Assembly: GCF_938030145.1 (NCBI RefSeq)
Contig: NZ_CALHGM010000043.1
Coordinates: forward strand, 1 to 64,000
Direction: 5' to 3'
Source of the DNA: an uncultured Campylobacter sp.
Lineage (GTDB): Bacteria > Campylobacterota > Campylobacteria > Campylobacterales > Campylobacteraceae
Length of the DNA: 64,000 bases
Shown here: positions 8,359 through 17,301 of the stretch, one piece after another
How the letters are laid out: each line of letters starts with the position of its first letter
Numbering within the stretch: the stretch's first letter is position 1
Program-made: the position numbers and the translations under genes
The notes under the pieces: model-generated
Told to the model about the DNA's origin: nothing
What the model saw: only the letters and a program-made list of their open reading frames with translations
The model's database searches: none

Positions 8359-10465
8359 TTTGCTCTCCTTTGTCGTTGGAATTTACTTTTGATTTTACGC
8401 ATTCGCTTGCTATTTCCGGGATATTTTCGATATAAACGCTCTGCGATGGGAAGGCAAACGATAGTCCGTTTTGCTCCACGATCTCCATTATTTTAAATAA
8501 AACATCCTCTTTAGTTTGGATGAAATTTGCCCATATTACGGTTTTTGTGAAGCAGTAAACTAAAATATTAATAGACGAATCGCCAAAGCTATCTAACGCC
8601 ACGAACATAGTGCTTTTATAGCCCGCTAAATCGTCGATAGAGACCATATTTTGTCTATAGCGCATACGAAAATCTTTAGAATTTAATGCTGTATCTGCAG
8701 ATTGAGCGATGCCCGGGTGAGATTTTAGCATCTCTTTGATATCGTTTACGCACTTTCGCAGTTGAGCCGTGCTCGCGCCGTATTCGACGCCTACGGTAAG
8801 CTTTAAATTCCGTCCTACCTTCCTGCGGCTCCAGTTTTTGATATTTTGCGCCATTATGTTGGAATTCGGCACAAAAACAAGAGCGTTATCAAAGGTCCTG
8901 ATCGTCGTCTTTCTAAAGCCCGTTTCTACGACGTTTCCTTCTATGTCTCCTAATACGACCCAATCTCCTTGCGAGAACGAGTTATCGAATAATAACATCA
9001 CGGATGAGAAGAAATTTGCGATGATGTCCTTGGTCGCAAACGCGATCGCAAGTCCGCCGATTCCAAGCGATGCCATAAGCGCTGAGATGTCAAAGCCCAG
9101 ACGCTTTAGTACCAAAAGTGCGGCGATGATGATTACGATGACATATAGAATTTTAACGACTAGATTTATGATGTCTTTTCTGACGCCTTTTTTCGTGATG
9201 TTTCCAAGCACGACAATGCCGTAACCATCAATGATTTCAATGATGAGCCATGCCCAAAGTACCACGTAAACGATCGAGAATAAATTTGCAAATTTTATCG
9301 GCACAGGCGCTGGATAATAAAAGATACTAAGACAGATATCAACCGAATAAGCGATCAGCAAAATACCCATCGGACGCTTGATAATGCCCACTACTTGCGT
9401 TTTTAGAGTTTCGCTATCTAGTGAAAAGCTTTTATTGAAGAATTTAAACACGAAATAGATGATGTTGGCAAGTAGCCTGCGAAGCGAGTAGAAAAATAGC
9501 GTAATCAGCGTGATTAGAATGAGCTTGCCGAAATTTACGTGGCTGAGCTTAAACGGAATTTTATCGTTGATATAATCGATCACCGATTTAAAATTTAAGC
9601 TCGTAAAAACCACGCTGCTTGCGAGTAGATCGCTATTTCGCGATAGATACGTAAGCACCTCGTCGTAGGTCTGCTTGTCGTTTTTCAAATCGTTGATTTT
9701 AGACTCTAAGGCGTCTATCTGCTCTTGACTGCTTAGATTATTTTTCAAATCATTAAGTTTGCTAAAATCCCTAGTTTGGATATTTAGTAGCGTGCTACTT
9801 AGCTCGCTTTCAAGCGCGCTTCTGCTTGCGCCGTTTACAAACATATCCTCAATTTTCATAAGCGAGGTATAAAAGATCTCTGCCATCTCCATCTTTTCTA
9901 AATCCGCGCTTGCATTTACGTATTCGGGAGAGCTCTGCTTTTTGGCGTATTTTTTTAGCGTAGTTTGGATATTCTTTTTATTTTGCGCATACGACATTAT
10001 GCTTTCGATATCCATATCCTGCTGCGTAATCGCAAAAGGTAGGCGATCAAAGAGCTTAGCTTTATTGCGATCGATGGCGTCTAGCTCGTTTTTGCTCGCG
10101 TTGGCATCGCCGCCGTTAAGCAGGGAGCTGCGCTGCAAATTTAGCTTTTTAATCTCTTTGATTACAGAGATAAGCGTCTCGCCGTTAGGAGCTTTTTTCT
10201 GCGAAGTCTCCGTTTTAGCAACCTTTTCTGCGATCATATTTATTACTTCAGTTTTATTACCATCCTCTGCACCGAGAGATTTGGATAAAATTTTAGCGAC
10301 CTCTTTTTTGATCTCGGTTTTGTTGTTTTCTAAAGTAAGATTTGCCTCTGGAGTAGAAGAATTCGTCTCTACAAAGCTTCCCTCACCGGTCGTGTTGAGG
10401 TCTGCAAACGCTAAAGCGGCGCTAAAAAGACTAATCGTTAAAAAGCTAATTATAGATTTTTTCAT
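8351..10465 (-). CDS. MscS-family mechanosensitive channel, large periplasmic form
   Basis: A 704-residue inner-membrane channel. It has a signal peptide (MKKSIISFLTISLFSAALAFA), a long periplasmic region to about residue 300 rich in Lys/Glu and likely coiled coil, then several membrane helices. The MscS pore and beta domain follows near residues 455-640 (SLGIGGLAIAFATKD, DNSFSQGDWVVLGDIEG, FVPNSNIMAQNI). Family members open under membrane tension and release solutes during osmotic downshock. The start at 10465 lies 20 nt inside the 3' end of the carbonic-anhydrase gene, so the two are co-translated. The ligand or extra role of the periplasmic domain is unknown. Confidence 0.9.
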   Translation of the reverse strand: MKKSIISFLTISLFSAALAFADLNTTGEGSFVETNSSTPEANLTLENNKTEIKKEVAKILSKSLGAEDGNKTEVINMIAEKVAKTETSQKKAPNGETLISVIKEIKKLNLQRSSLLNGGDANASKNELDAIDRNKAKLFDRLPFAITQQDMDIESIMSYAQNKKNIQTTLKKYAKKQSSPEYVNASADLEKMEMAEIFYTSLMKIEDMFVNGASRSALESELSSTLLNIQTRDFSKLNDLKNNLSSQEQIDALESKINDLKNDKQTYDEVLTYLSRNSDLLASSVVFTSLNFKSVIDYINDKIPFKLSHVNFGKLILITLITLFFYSLRRLLANIIYFVFKFFNKSFSLDSETLKTQVVGIIKRPMGILLIAYSVDICLSIFYYPAPVPIKFANLFSIVYVVLWAWLIIEIIDGYGIVVLGNITKKGVRKDIINLVVKILYVIVIIIAALLVLKRLGFDISALMASLGIGGLAIAFATKDIIANFFSSVMLLFDNSFSQGDWVVLGDIEGNVVETGFRKTTIRTFDNALVFVPNSNIMAQNIKNWSRRKVGRNLKLTVGVEYGASTAQLRKCVNDIKEMLKSHPGIAQSADTALNSKDFRMRYRQNMVSIDDLAGYKSTMFVALDSFGDSSINILVYCFTKTVIWANFIQTKEDVLFKIMEIVEQNGLSFAFPSQSVYIENIPEIASECVKSKVNSNDKGEQNG

Positions 10466-11099
10466 AATCCATTCCCTTATTTAATAGCGTAAAATGCGCG
10501 CCTTCGTCGTCGTAGTTGAATAGCTCGCCCGTTTCGATGACGTAGTGCCAGCCGTAAATTTTAATCTCGCCGTTTTTGTAGGCGTCTTTGATGCCAGGAA
10601 AGCTAAGTAAATTTTGCATGGAATTTATAATATTTAGCCGCTCGGTGATCCACTCGCGCTTGTCGGTGCCGAGATCTTTGAGTTTTTCGACCTCGTCTTT
10701 TACAGGCTGCATTAAATTTAGCCAGCGCCTTACGTTTGGAATTTTTTCGAGCTTTTTTGCGTCGTAAAATAGCGCAGCGCAGCCACCGCAGTTGCTGTGC
10801 CCACAAACGATGATATTTTTGATTTTTAGCGAATACAGCGCGTATTCAATCGCTGAGGTAGTCGCTAAAAATTCCTCGCTAATGCGGTATGGAGGAACGA
10901 CGTTTGCGATATTTCGTACGACGAAAAGCTCTCCTGGAAGCGTCGAGGTAATTAGGCTTGGCACCACGCGCGAGTCGGAGCAGCCGATAAAAAGTGTGTG
11001 GGGCTTTTGATGATTTGCCAGACTCCCGAAAAGCTCGGCATGCTCGGCAAAATTTTCTTCCATAAATTTAATAGCTCCATTTATTAACTGGCTGGGCAT
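10446..11099 (-). CDS. can: Beta-class carbonic anhydrase
   Basis: Interconverts CO2 and bicarbonate in the cytosol, supplying bicarbonate for carboxylases in a CO2-requiring organism. The 217-residue protein has the zinc ligands of the beta class, Cys40 in GCSDSR (with Asp42), and His101 and Cys104 in CGHSNCGGC. The ATG has AAGGAGAAAGT behind it and a TATAAT 25 nt upstream. It is first in an operon with the MscS channel, the acidic ORF and the SOD. Confidence 0.95.
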   Translation of the reverse strand: MPSQLINGAIKFMEENFAEHAELFGSLANHQKPHTLFIGCSDSRVVPSLITSTLPGELFVVRNIANVVPPYRISEEFLATTSAIEYALYSLKIKNIIVCGHSNCGGCAALFYDAKKLEKIPNVRRWLNLMQPVKDEVEKLKDLGTDKREWITERLNIINSMQNLLSFPGIKDAYKNGEIKIYGWHYVIETGELFNYDDEGAHFTLLNKGMDYEKIYN

Positions 11100-11123
11100 A
11101 CTTTCTCCTTAAAAAAGTCGGGA

Positions 11124-11129
11124 ATTATA
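11124..11129 (-). promoter_or_regulatory. -10 box of the can-mscS-acidic-sod operon
   Basis: TATAAT on the minus strand, 25 nt upstream of the can start, in the AT-rich spacer shared with the divergent Bax-inhibitor gene. Confidence 0.55.
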
Positions 11130-11230
11130 TATTACTTTCATAAATAGATAGAATTCTAGGAATTTTTAATTATATATTTACCAAATTTTCGCTAAACTCC
11201 CCGCTCATAAATCAAAAGAAGGAGAAAAAT

Positions 11231-11926
11231 ATGAGTCTATACGACAGACGAAATTACGCGGACGGCTATGAACTATCGGACGCGTCACTGGAACAAGGAC
11301 GAATCTCTCAGACCATTAAACAAACCTACGCGCTTCTAACCGCTTCGATGATAGCTGCGGCGGCAGGGGCTTTTGTGGCGATGAGTTTCGGCGTGAGCTT
11401 GGCTCTTCATCCGATTTTATATCTGGTAGTTTTAATGGGGCTGATCTTCGGTATGCAAGCAGCTGTAAATCGCGGCGCCAACACGATCGCGCTAGTTTTG
11501 CTTTTTGCATTTACTTTTATTACCGGTCTTACTCTAGGTAAATTGATCGCTATTTATATCGCAGCAGGCGCTGGAGATGTAGTAACGCATGCGTTTGTGG
11601 CTACGGCGATTACTTTCGGTGCTCTTACCGTTTATGCGATGAATACAAAGACAAATTTCGACTCTTGGGGCAAGCCGCTATTGGTATCGCTTGTGGCTAT
11701 TATCGTGCTAAGCCTTTTGAACTACTTCTTTTTCAAAAGCACCGTGCTTGATATAGCGATTTCAGCTTTTTCGGCTTTAATCTTTTCGATGTATATCATC
11801 TACGATACTAAAAATATTATAAACGGCACCTACACTTCACCGATAATGGCTGCCGTAGATATGTATCTAAACATCTACAACCTCTTCCTTTCGCTGCTAA
11901 GAATTTTCGGCGCAAGTAGAGACTAA
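11231..11926 (+). CDS. Bax inhibitor-1 / YccA family membrane protein
   Basis: A 231-residue inner-membrane protein with seven hydrophobic helices after a 30-residue polar N terminus (MSLYDRRNYADGYELSD). The sequence pattern through AVDMYLNIYNLFLSLLRIFG at the C terminus is diagnostic of the BI-1/YccA family. In bacteria these are linked to proton-dependent calcium leak and to control of the FtsH protease. The RBS is AGAAGGAGAAAA. It is a single gene between the can operon and secG, and a hairpin follows it. Confidence 0.9.
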   Translation: MSLYDRRNYADGYELSDASLEQGRISQTIKQTYALLTASMIAAAAGAFVAMSFGVSLALHPILYLVVLMGLIFGMQAAVNRGANTIALVLLFAFTFITGLTLGKLIAIYIAAGAGDVVTHAFVATAITFGALTVYAMNTKTNFDSWGKPLLVSLVAIIVLSLLNYFFFKSTVLDIAISAFSALIFSMYIIYDTKNIINGTYTSPIMAAVDMYLNIYNLFLSLLRIFGASRD

Positions 11927-11933
11927 ATTTTAC

Positions 11934-11952
11934 GCACCGCTTCGTGCGGTGC
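11934..11952 (+). terminator. Hairpin after the Bax-inhibitor gene
   Basis: A perfect 7-bp stem GCACCGC/GCGGTGC with a 5-nt loop, 8 nt after the stop. It lacks a clean T tract, so termination may be partial. Confidence 0.45.
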
Positions 11953-11983
11953 ACTCTTAACTTAAAATTTATAAATCTTTTAT

Positions 11984-11989
11984 TATAAT
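11984..11989 (+). promoter_or_regulatory. -10 box for secG
   Basis: TATAAT 32 nt upstream of the GTG start of secG, preceded by T-rich sequence as is usual in this genus. Confidence 0.55.
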
Positions 11990-12020
11990 CGCAAATTCAA
12001 TTTTTTCAAAAGGTTTTATA

Positions 12021-12542
12021 GTGACTACGTTATTTTTAGTTTTACAAGTCGTCTTCGCCGTGATAATTACGATCTCCGTTCTGCTGCAAAAGAGCTCTTC
12101 TATTGGGCTTGGCGCATACAGCGGAAGCAACGAAAGCTTATTCGGAGCGAAGGGTCCGGCGGGGTTTTTAGCTAAATTTACCGCCGCAATGGGAATTCTA
12201 TTTGTGATAAATACACTGGTGCTTGCGTATTTCTATCAGCAAGATGCTAAATCTTCCGTAGTCGATCGCGTAAAGATCGAAGCAAATGCTACTAAATCCG
12301 TGCCAAACGCTGTCCCTGGCGTGCCATCCATACCTGCTTCTGGTGCAAAGCCTAATTTCGCTCCGGCAAGCACCGAGTCAAATTCCATAATTAGCGGCGA
12401 GAGCAATGCGACGGATACGAAAATCGAAGCGCCAGCAGCTCCTGCGACCGGCACTACCGCAGCTAGCGCACCTGCTCGGTCGCAAGCATCAAGCGATACC
12501 AATGCCAGCGCTGCTTCCGCAGATCAAAACACAACCAAATAA
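12021..12542 (+). CDS. secG: Preprotein translocase subunit SecG
   Basis: Inner-membrane subunit of the SecYEG channel. Two hydrophobic helices (residues about 2-22 and 56-75) flank the conserved QKSSSIGLGAYSG...GPAGFLAK loop. At 173 residues it is longer than the usual 75-120. The extra hundred residues form a low-complexity tail rich in Ala, Ser, Thr, Pro and Asn with repeated ESN and NAS motifs. The start is GTG. It sits just upstream of frr, but each gene has its own -10 box. Confidence 0.93.
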   Translation: MTTLFLVLQVVFAVIITISVLLQKSSSIGLGAYSGSNESLFGAKGPAGFLAKFTAAMGILFVINTLVLAYFYQQDAKSSVVDRVKIEANATKSVPNAVPGVPSIPASGAKPNFAPASTESNSIISGESNATDTKIEAPAAPATGTTAASAPARSQASSDTNASAASADQNTTK

Positions 12543-12561
12543 ACTCTAAATTTTAAAATTT

Positions 12562-12584
12562 AAAAGCGCAAAATCCGCGCTTTT
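12562..12584 (+). terminator. Hairpin between secG and frr
   Basis: Stem AAAAGCGC/GCGCTTTT about 20 nt after the secG stop. It is A-rich before and T-rich after the stem, so it could act in either direction. frr has its own promoter just downstream. Confidence 0.5.
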
Positions 12585-12610
12585 AAATGCTATTCTTATT
12601 TTTTTAACGC

Positions 12611-12616
12611 TATAAT
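12611..12616 (+). promoter_or_regulatory. -10 box for frr
   Basis: TATAAT 28 nt upstream of the frr ATG. Confidence 0.6.
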
Positions 12617-12643
12617 TTCGCAAATTTTATTTAAAGGATTTGA

Positions 12644-13201
12644 ATGCTAGAAGCTATCTACAAAGAGCAAAGAGCAAACGGCGATCGAGCTATCGAGGCT
12701 TTGAAAAAGGACTTTACGACGCTACGCACCGGCAAGGTAAGCGTGGCGATCCTGGATCATATTTTCGTGGATTATTACGGCTCGCAGACTCCGCTAAATC
12801 AGGTCGCGACCGTCCTTTCGACCGATGCAGTAACGATTTCGATCACGCCGTGGGAAAAACCGATGCTAAAGGCGATCGAAAGCGCGATCGCAGCGGCGAA
12901 TATCGGCGTAAACCCAACTAATGACGGCGAGAGCGTGAAGCTGTTTTTTCCGCCGATGACGGTCGAGCAACGCCAAGAAAACGCTAAAAAAGCAAAAGCA
13001 ATGGGCGAGAAGGCCAAAATCGGCATTCGCAACGTCCGCAAAGACGCTAACGACGAGATCAAAAAGCTCGAAAAAGACAAAGCGATCTCCGAAGACGACG
13101 CCAAAAAGGGCTATGACGAGGTGCAAAAGATCACCGACTCTTACTCAAGTAAAATCGACGACGCAGTTAAGGCCAAAGAAGCCGAGCTTTTGAAGGTCTG
13201 A
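12644..13201 (+). CDS. frr: Ribosome recycling factor
   Basis: Works with EF-G and IF3 to split the post-termination ribosome. The 185-residue length and the pattern LRTGKVSVAILDHIFVDYYG, TPLNQVATV, and the Lys/Glu-rich long helices to the C terminus are standard for the family. An AAAGGAT site precedes the ATG at 12644. pyrE follows after 3 nt, so the two are one transcript. Confidence 0.97.
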   Translation: MLEAIYKEQRANGDRAIEALKKDFTTLRTGKVSVAILDHIFVDYYGSQTPLNQVATVLSTDAVTISITPWEKPMLKAIESAIAAANIGVNPTNDGESVKLFFPPMTVEQRQENAKKAKAMGEKAKIGIRNVRKDANDEIKKLEKDKAISEDDAKKGYDEVQKITDSYSSKIDDAVKAKEAELLKV

Positions 13202-13204
13202 GCT

Positions 13205-13816
13205 GTGAATATAGAAAAAATCTATCGCGACTGCGGCGCATATTTGCGAGGGCATTTTCTACTTTCAAGCGGCAACCATTCGGAATTCTATCTGCAAAGT
13301 GCCAAAGTACTTGAAGATCCGCAGCTAGCAGGGCAGCTCGCAGACGAGCTCGCCGCCGTTATTAAAAGGGCGGGGGTGGAGTTTGACAGCGTCTGCTCGC
13401 CCGCGCTGGGCGGAATTTTAGCGGGCTACGAGCTAGCTCGAGCGGCAAAAAAACGCTTCATCTTTACCGAGCGCGTAGATCGCGTGATGAGCCTGCGCCG
13501 CGGCTTTGAAGTGCATAAGGGCGAGAGATTTATCGTCTGCGACGATATCATCACGACGGGCGGCTCGGCTCTTGAGAGCGTAAAGCTCATCGAAGACCTC
13601 GGCGGAGAGGTCGTGGGCTTTGCCGCGCTTGCCAATCGCGGATTTTGTAAGGTCGCAAATTTAGCGGGCAGCGATGCAAAGGGCGGTGCCAAGCTGCCCG
13701 CGGATAAGCCGTTTTTTGCGCTAGGCAATTTCGAGTTTGAAATTTACGAGCCTGCGACCTGCCCGCTTTGTGCTACCGGAAGCAAGGCGATCAAGCCCGG
13801 TAGTCGCGGAAACTAG
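13205..13816 (+). CDS. pyrE: Orotate phosphoribosyltransferase
   Basis: Joins orotate to PRPP to make orotidine 5'-phosphate in pyrimidine synthesis. The 203-residue protein has the type I phosphoribosyltransferase signature VCDDIITTGGSALE and the N-terminal GHFLLSSGNHSEFYLQ. Near the C terminus a Cys pair (CPLC) is typical of the epsilonproteobacterial form. The start is GTG at 13205, 3 nt after frr. Confidence 0.96.
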   Translation: MNIEKIYRDCGAYLRGHFLLSSGNHSEFYLQSAKVLEDPQLAGQLADELAAVIKRAGVEFDSVCSPALGGILAGYELARAAKKRFIFTERVDRVMSLRRGFEVHKGERFIVCDDIITTGGSALESVKLIEDLGGEVVGFAALANRGFCKVANLAGSDAKGGAKLPADKPFFALGNFEFEIYEPATCPLCATGSKAIKPGSRGN

Positions 13817-13919
13817 GCGCCGATTTGCTGCTAACAAACCGCAACGAGATTAAATTTTATCCTCTAGGCTCTAAATTTAGCGCGCCGGAATTTTAAAATT
13901 TAATCCAAAACGAAGCAAA

Positions 13920-14345
13920 ATGGCAAAACAAAAAGCTAAAATTTCACCGATTTTTCTGCGTGTAAAGGCCTTCATCGTCGATCTTTTCATCATCGCGATG
14001 CCCCTATTCTACGGCGTTACCTATCTCGTCTTGGGTTCAAAGGAAGCTCTGTGGCGCAACCAAGCCGCGATCGCGCTTATCTGGCTCGCGTACGGCGCGA
14101 TTTGCGCGGCATTTTACGCTCGCAGCGCCCAGACGCCGGGCTACAAGCTCGCGGGGCTTTACCTCATCGACGTTCGCAGCGGGCGCAAAGTAAGCTTCTT
14201 TAGAGCCTTAGCGCGCTTTGGATGCTTCGTGCTTGCGGGCTTTAGCGTCATCGGGCTTTTGATCTGCTTCTTTCGCAAAGATAGGCTGAACTTACACGAC
14301 CTGCTAAGCGGGGCTGCGCCAGTCGTGCGAAAGGACGCGCAGTGA
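13920..14345 (+). CDS. RDD family membrane protein
   Basis: A 141-residue inner-membrane protein with three hydrophobic helices. It has the family's defining residues, the early Arg in FLRVKAFIVDLFI with Asp in the first helix and YKLAGLYLIDVRSG in the middle. The function of RDD proteins is mostly unknown; some have been proposed as ion exchangers. Its stop overlaps the GTG of rnhB by 4 nt, so it is translationally coupled to it. Confidence 0.85.
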   Translation: MAKQKAKISPIFLRVKAFIVDLFIIAMPLFYGVTYLVLGSKEALWRNQAAIALIWLAYGAICAAFYARSAQTPGYKLAGLYLIDVRSGRKVSFFRALARFGCFVLAGFSVIGLLICFFRKDRLNLHDLLSGAAPVVRKDAQ

Positions 14346-14905
14346 GCGGGCAGATTTGCGGTATCGACGAGGCAGGGCGCGGCTGTCTTGCAGGACCGCT
14401 TTGCGTCGCTGGTTGCGTCTTGCAGCGCGAGATCGCGGGACTTGCCGATAGCAAAAAGCTAAGCGAGAAGCGCCGCGAGGAGCTTTACGCCCAGATCACC
14501 AAAAACTCGCGCTATAAAATCGTCGAAATTTCAAGCGCACAGGTCGATGAGGCGGGCCTAAGCTCGTGTCTAAGATCGGCGCTTGAGCAGATTCTCGCGT
14601 ATTTTATGGGTTTTAGCGGACAGATCATCTACGACGGTAACGCAAACTTCGGCGTACGCGGGCTTCAGACGCTCGTAAAGGCCGACGCTCAAATCGCCGA
14701 AGTAAGCGCGGCGAGCATCCTCGCCAAGGTCACGCGCGACCGCACGATGTATGAGCTCGCGCAGCGCTACCCGCAATACGGTTTCGCGCAAAACAAAGGC
14801 TATGGTTCGCGCGCACACATCGCGGCGATCGAGCAGTACGGGCTCACGCCTTTTCACCGCGCAAGCTACAAGATCAAATCGCTGCAACCCTCGCTGTTTG
14901 ATTAA
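14342..14905 (+). CDS. rnhB: Ribonuclease HII
   Basis: Removes ribonucleotides from DNA and RNA primers from DNA hybrids. The 187-residue protein has the catalytic GIDEAGRG near the N terminus, with YDGNANFG and KVTRDRTMYELA further on, which supply the remaining acidic residues. The GTG start overlaps the RDD gene's stop. Confidence 0.95.
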   Translation: MSGQICGIDEAGRGCLAGPLCVAGCVLQREIAGLADSKKLSEKRREELYAQITKNSRYKIVEISSAQVDEAGLSSCLRSALEQILAYFMGFSGQIIYDGNANFGVRGLQTLVKADAQIAEVSAASILAKVTRDRTMYELAQRYPQYGFAQNKGYGSRAHIAAIEQYGLTPFHRASYKIKSLQPSLFD

Positions 14906-15493
14906 CGCGGCAGCAAGCTTGCTTGATCAGCGAGGAAAAACCGCCGATTTCGGTTGATATTTTGGACGGTACAAAACTAATATCCAAAGACGAAGTGCGC
15001 TGATTTAGACTGATACTCCGTCGGAAAACGGCGCCGAAACTCATACTCGAAGGCACAAACTTCCAATTTTGGTTAATACGGCGAGTCGCTAGTTTCGGCG
15101 GGCAGAATACGCTTTTTGGCTAGCTAGCAAGAAATTTAATAGCCCACAGCCTGCGCTCTCGGCTATAGTCTACTCTTGCGCTGTTTACAGGAATTTTAAT
15201 CCGTACTTTTGTATCTCGTAAGAGTCCGTACAAGGTCGAATTTTATCTAAAACCTCAAGCTCGGCTCGCTAGCTTATCCGCGCCGCGCGGTATGTTGAAT
15301 AAAATTTAAAATTTCGCGCAGCGAAAATTCAGCCCCCGCGCCGCAATGAAGCTAAAATTTAAATTTAGCCTTGGCGACGAGAAGGCATCGTGCTTTAAAT
15401 TTAAAACCGCGCGCAAAATTTTGGATGAAATTTTGATATAAAAAGGCGGCTAAATTTTAAAATTTTATCAAATTTAGCTGCTAGTTCAGGCGC
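14906..15493. other. Intergenic region, about 590 nt, no gene seen
   Basis: Convergent ends of rnhB and the lipoprotein gene. It contains AAATTT words and a copy of the palindrome AAATTTTAAAATTT at 15452-15465. No coding frame of family character or strong terminator is visible. Confidence 0.4.
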
Positions 15494-16249
15494 TTATTGC
15501 CTTTCGTAGAAGCCCGTAAGAATCTTTTTTGAGCTTATTCTATTATTGGAATCTTCTTTGCCGTCTTGGGTAAATTTAAATTTATCGGATAAACTCACGC
15601 TCTTGTCGGCATTTACCACAAAATTTAGCTCAATCGTGGAGGATGATAGCTTTGCCGCTTTTCCTAGCTGCGCTTTTTCTTGTTCGGGCGTTAGTTGCGA
15701 CAAATAAGCGGCTTCTTTCAAAAACATCGTAATCTCACCCATAGAATTTGTTTTGTTAATTCTAGAATCGCCGGGCTTTAGTATTTCATCTTTTAACGTA
15801 TCGTCACAATCAACTAGCATTTTTTGATCGTCATAATCTATTTTCCCTTTAGTCTTGAGCGTTTCTTGAAATTTCGCATTGTTTATTTTGCAATGCTCGT
15901 TCGCTATCTTAAGCAGATCTTGCTTATCATAAGTCTTTCCTCCACAAAAGATCATGGCACTATCTAAAATACGGCTCAACATATCTTGCTCGCGCTTTTT
16001 ATTTGATTCTATAATATTTGCCAGTACTTTCTCCATATTCAGGTCGCAAACCATTTTGACCGTCTTTAATCCGCCGTTTTCCTCTTTGCTCCACGTGATA
16101 TTTTTACACATTTTCGAGCCCTCGATCGCCGTGCCGATACTCATCGACTTAAAATCGGGCAGAGTATAGTTTTTCACGAGCTCTACTTCGTCTGCGCCGC
16201 ATCCTGTTAAAATCAATGTCGCAAGCGCGACACTTAGTGCATATTTCAT
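15494..16249 (-). CDS. Lipoprotein of unknown function behind a G10 tract
   Basis: 251 residues with a lipoprotein signal: MKYALSVALATLILTGC, Cys17 as the acylated residue. The rest is polar and helical with five or more Cys (KMCKN, MVCDL, IFCGG, EHCKI, VDCDD), suggesting periplasmic disulfides. The repeated use of KI, EL and SSST gives no recognised domain. The ATG has an AAAGGAGCG site. A run of ten G on the coding strand lies 37 nt upstream of the ATG, where it could alter expression by slipping. Confidence 0.7.
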   Translation of the reverse strand: MKYALSVALATLILTGCGADEVELVKNYTLPDFKSMSIGTAIEGSKMCKNITWSKEENGGLKTVKMVCDLNMEKVLANIIESNKKREQDMLSRILDSAMIFCGGKTYDKQDLLKIANEHCKINNAKFQETLKTKGKIDYDDQKMLVDCDDTLKDEILKPGDSRINKTNSMGEITMFLKEAAYLSQLTPEQEKAQLGKAAKLSSSTIELNFVVNADKSVSLSDKFKFTQDGKEDSNNRISSKKILTGFYERQ

Positions 16250-16286
16250 CTTCGCTCCTTTGAGATAAATTCTGAAAATAATGCTA

Positions 16287-16296
16287 CCCCCCCCCC
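16287..16296 (-). repeat. Poly-G10 homopolymer upstream of the lipoprotein gene
   Basis: Ten consecutive C on the plus strand, G on the lipoprotein's coding strand, 38-47 nt before its ATG. In Campylobacter, poly-G tracts of 8 or more are known hot spots for slipped-strand phase variation. Here the tract is outside the ORF, in or next to the presumed promoter spacer. Confidence 0.85.
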
Positions 16297-16546
16297 TGCT
16301 TAAAAACGTATAAATTTAGAGCCTAAATTTTAAAATTTCGCCGCCAAAATTCTACGCTCTTAATCTACGAAATTCCGCGCGCCGCAATTTTGCCACGATA
16401 AATTTGCGGTAAAATTCCAAGATAAACCGTCCGCATCGCATCGCCGAAATTCCCCGCGCAGTTTCGCACACGAAGGCGGTAAAATTTAGAAATTTTAACC
16501 AAACTTTCGCTATCATCACGGCTTAAATTTCACCCAAAGGAAACCG

Positions 16547-17266
16547 ATGTTTGAATGGATCGCCTCACCTGAGGCATGGATCAGCCTGGCGACGCTCACG
16601 GGGCTTGAGATCGTGCTTGGCATCGACAATATCATCTTTATCGCGATTTTGTGCGGCCGCCTGCCCGAGGCGCAGCGCGGGCGCGCCCGTATAATGGGGC
16701 TCGCGCTTGCGATGTTCACGCGCATACTGCTACTTCTTAGCCTAAGCTGGATCATGGGGCTAACTAAGCCGCTATTTAGCGTGCTTGCGCGCGATTTTAG
16801 CGGACGCGACCTCGTGCTGATTGGCGGCGGATTGTTTCTACTCGTCAAATCCACGCTCGAGATCCACTCCAGCGCTACGGGCGAGGCACACGAGCGCAGC
16901 GCTAGCAGCGGCAAGGCAAGCTTCGGCGGCACGCTCGTGCAGATCGCCGTTTTGGACATTATCTTTTCACTCGACAGCGTCATCACCGCCGTGGGCATGG
17001 CGCAGCACCTACCCGTGATGATCCTCGCAGTGATCATCGCCGTGGGCGTGATGATGCTCGCTAGCAGCGCGATCGCGCGCTTCGTGGACACAAACCCGAC
17101 GATCAAAATTTTAGCGCTTGCATTTTTGATTTTGGTGGGCGTCTCGCTGATCGCCGACGGCCTGGGCTTTCACATACCTAAGGGCTACATCTACTTCTCG
17201 ATGGCGTTTTCGCTGCTTGTTGAGCTCATCAATATCCAGATCCGCAAAAAATCCGCCGCGAAATAG
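16547..17266 (+). CDS. TerC family integral membrane protein
   Basis: A 239-residue membrane protein with seven to eight helices. It carries the TerC signatures GLEIVLGIDNIIFIAI at the N terminus and LDIIFSLDSVITAVG in the middle, whose buried Asp residues are thought to bind metal. TerC relatives take part in manganese export and metallation of exported enzymes, or in tellurite resistance. The substrate here is not determined. The RBS is AAAGGAAACCG. The broken gene at 17302 follows after 35 nt. Confidence 0.88.
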   Translation: MFEWIASPEAWISLATLTGLEIVLGIDNIIFIAILCGRLPEAQRGRARIMGLALAMFTRILLLLSLSWIMGLTKPLFSVLARDFSGRDLVLIGGGLFLLVKSTLEIHSSATGEAHERSASSGKASFGGTLVQIAVLDIIFSLDSVITAVGMAQHLPVMILAVIIAVGVMMLASSAIARFVDTNPTIKILALAFLILVGVSLIADGLGFHIPKGYIYFSMAFSLLVELINIQIRKKSAAK

Positions 17267-17301
17267 GAGGAACGGAATTTTGCGAGATCTCAAAGGCACG
17301 C

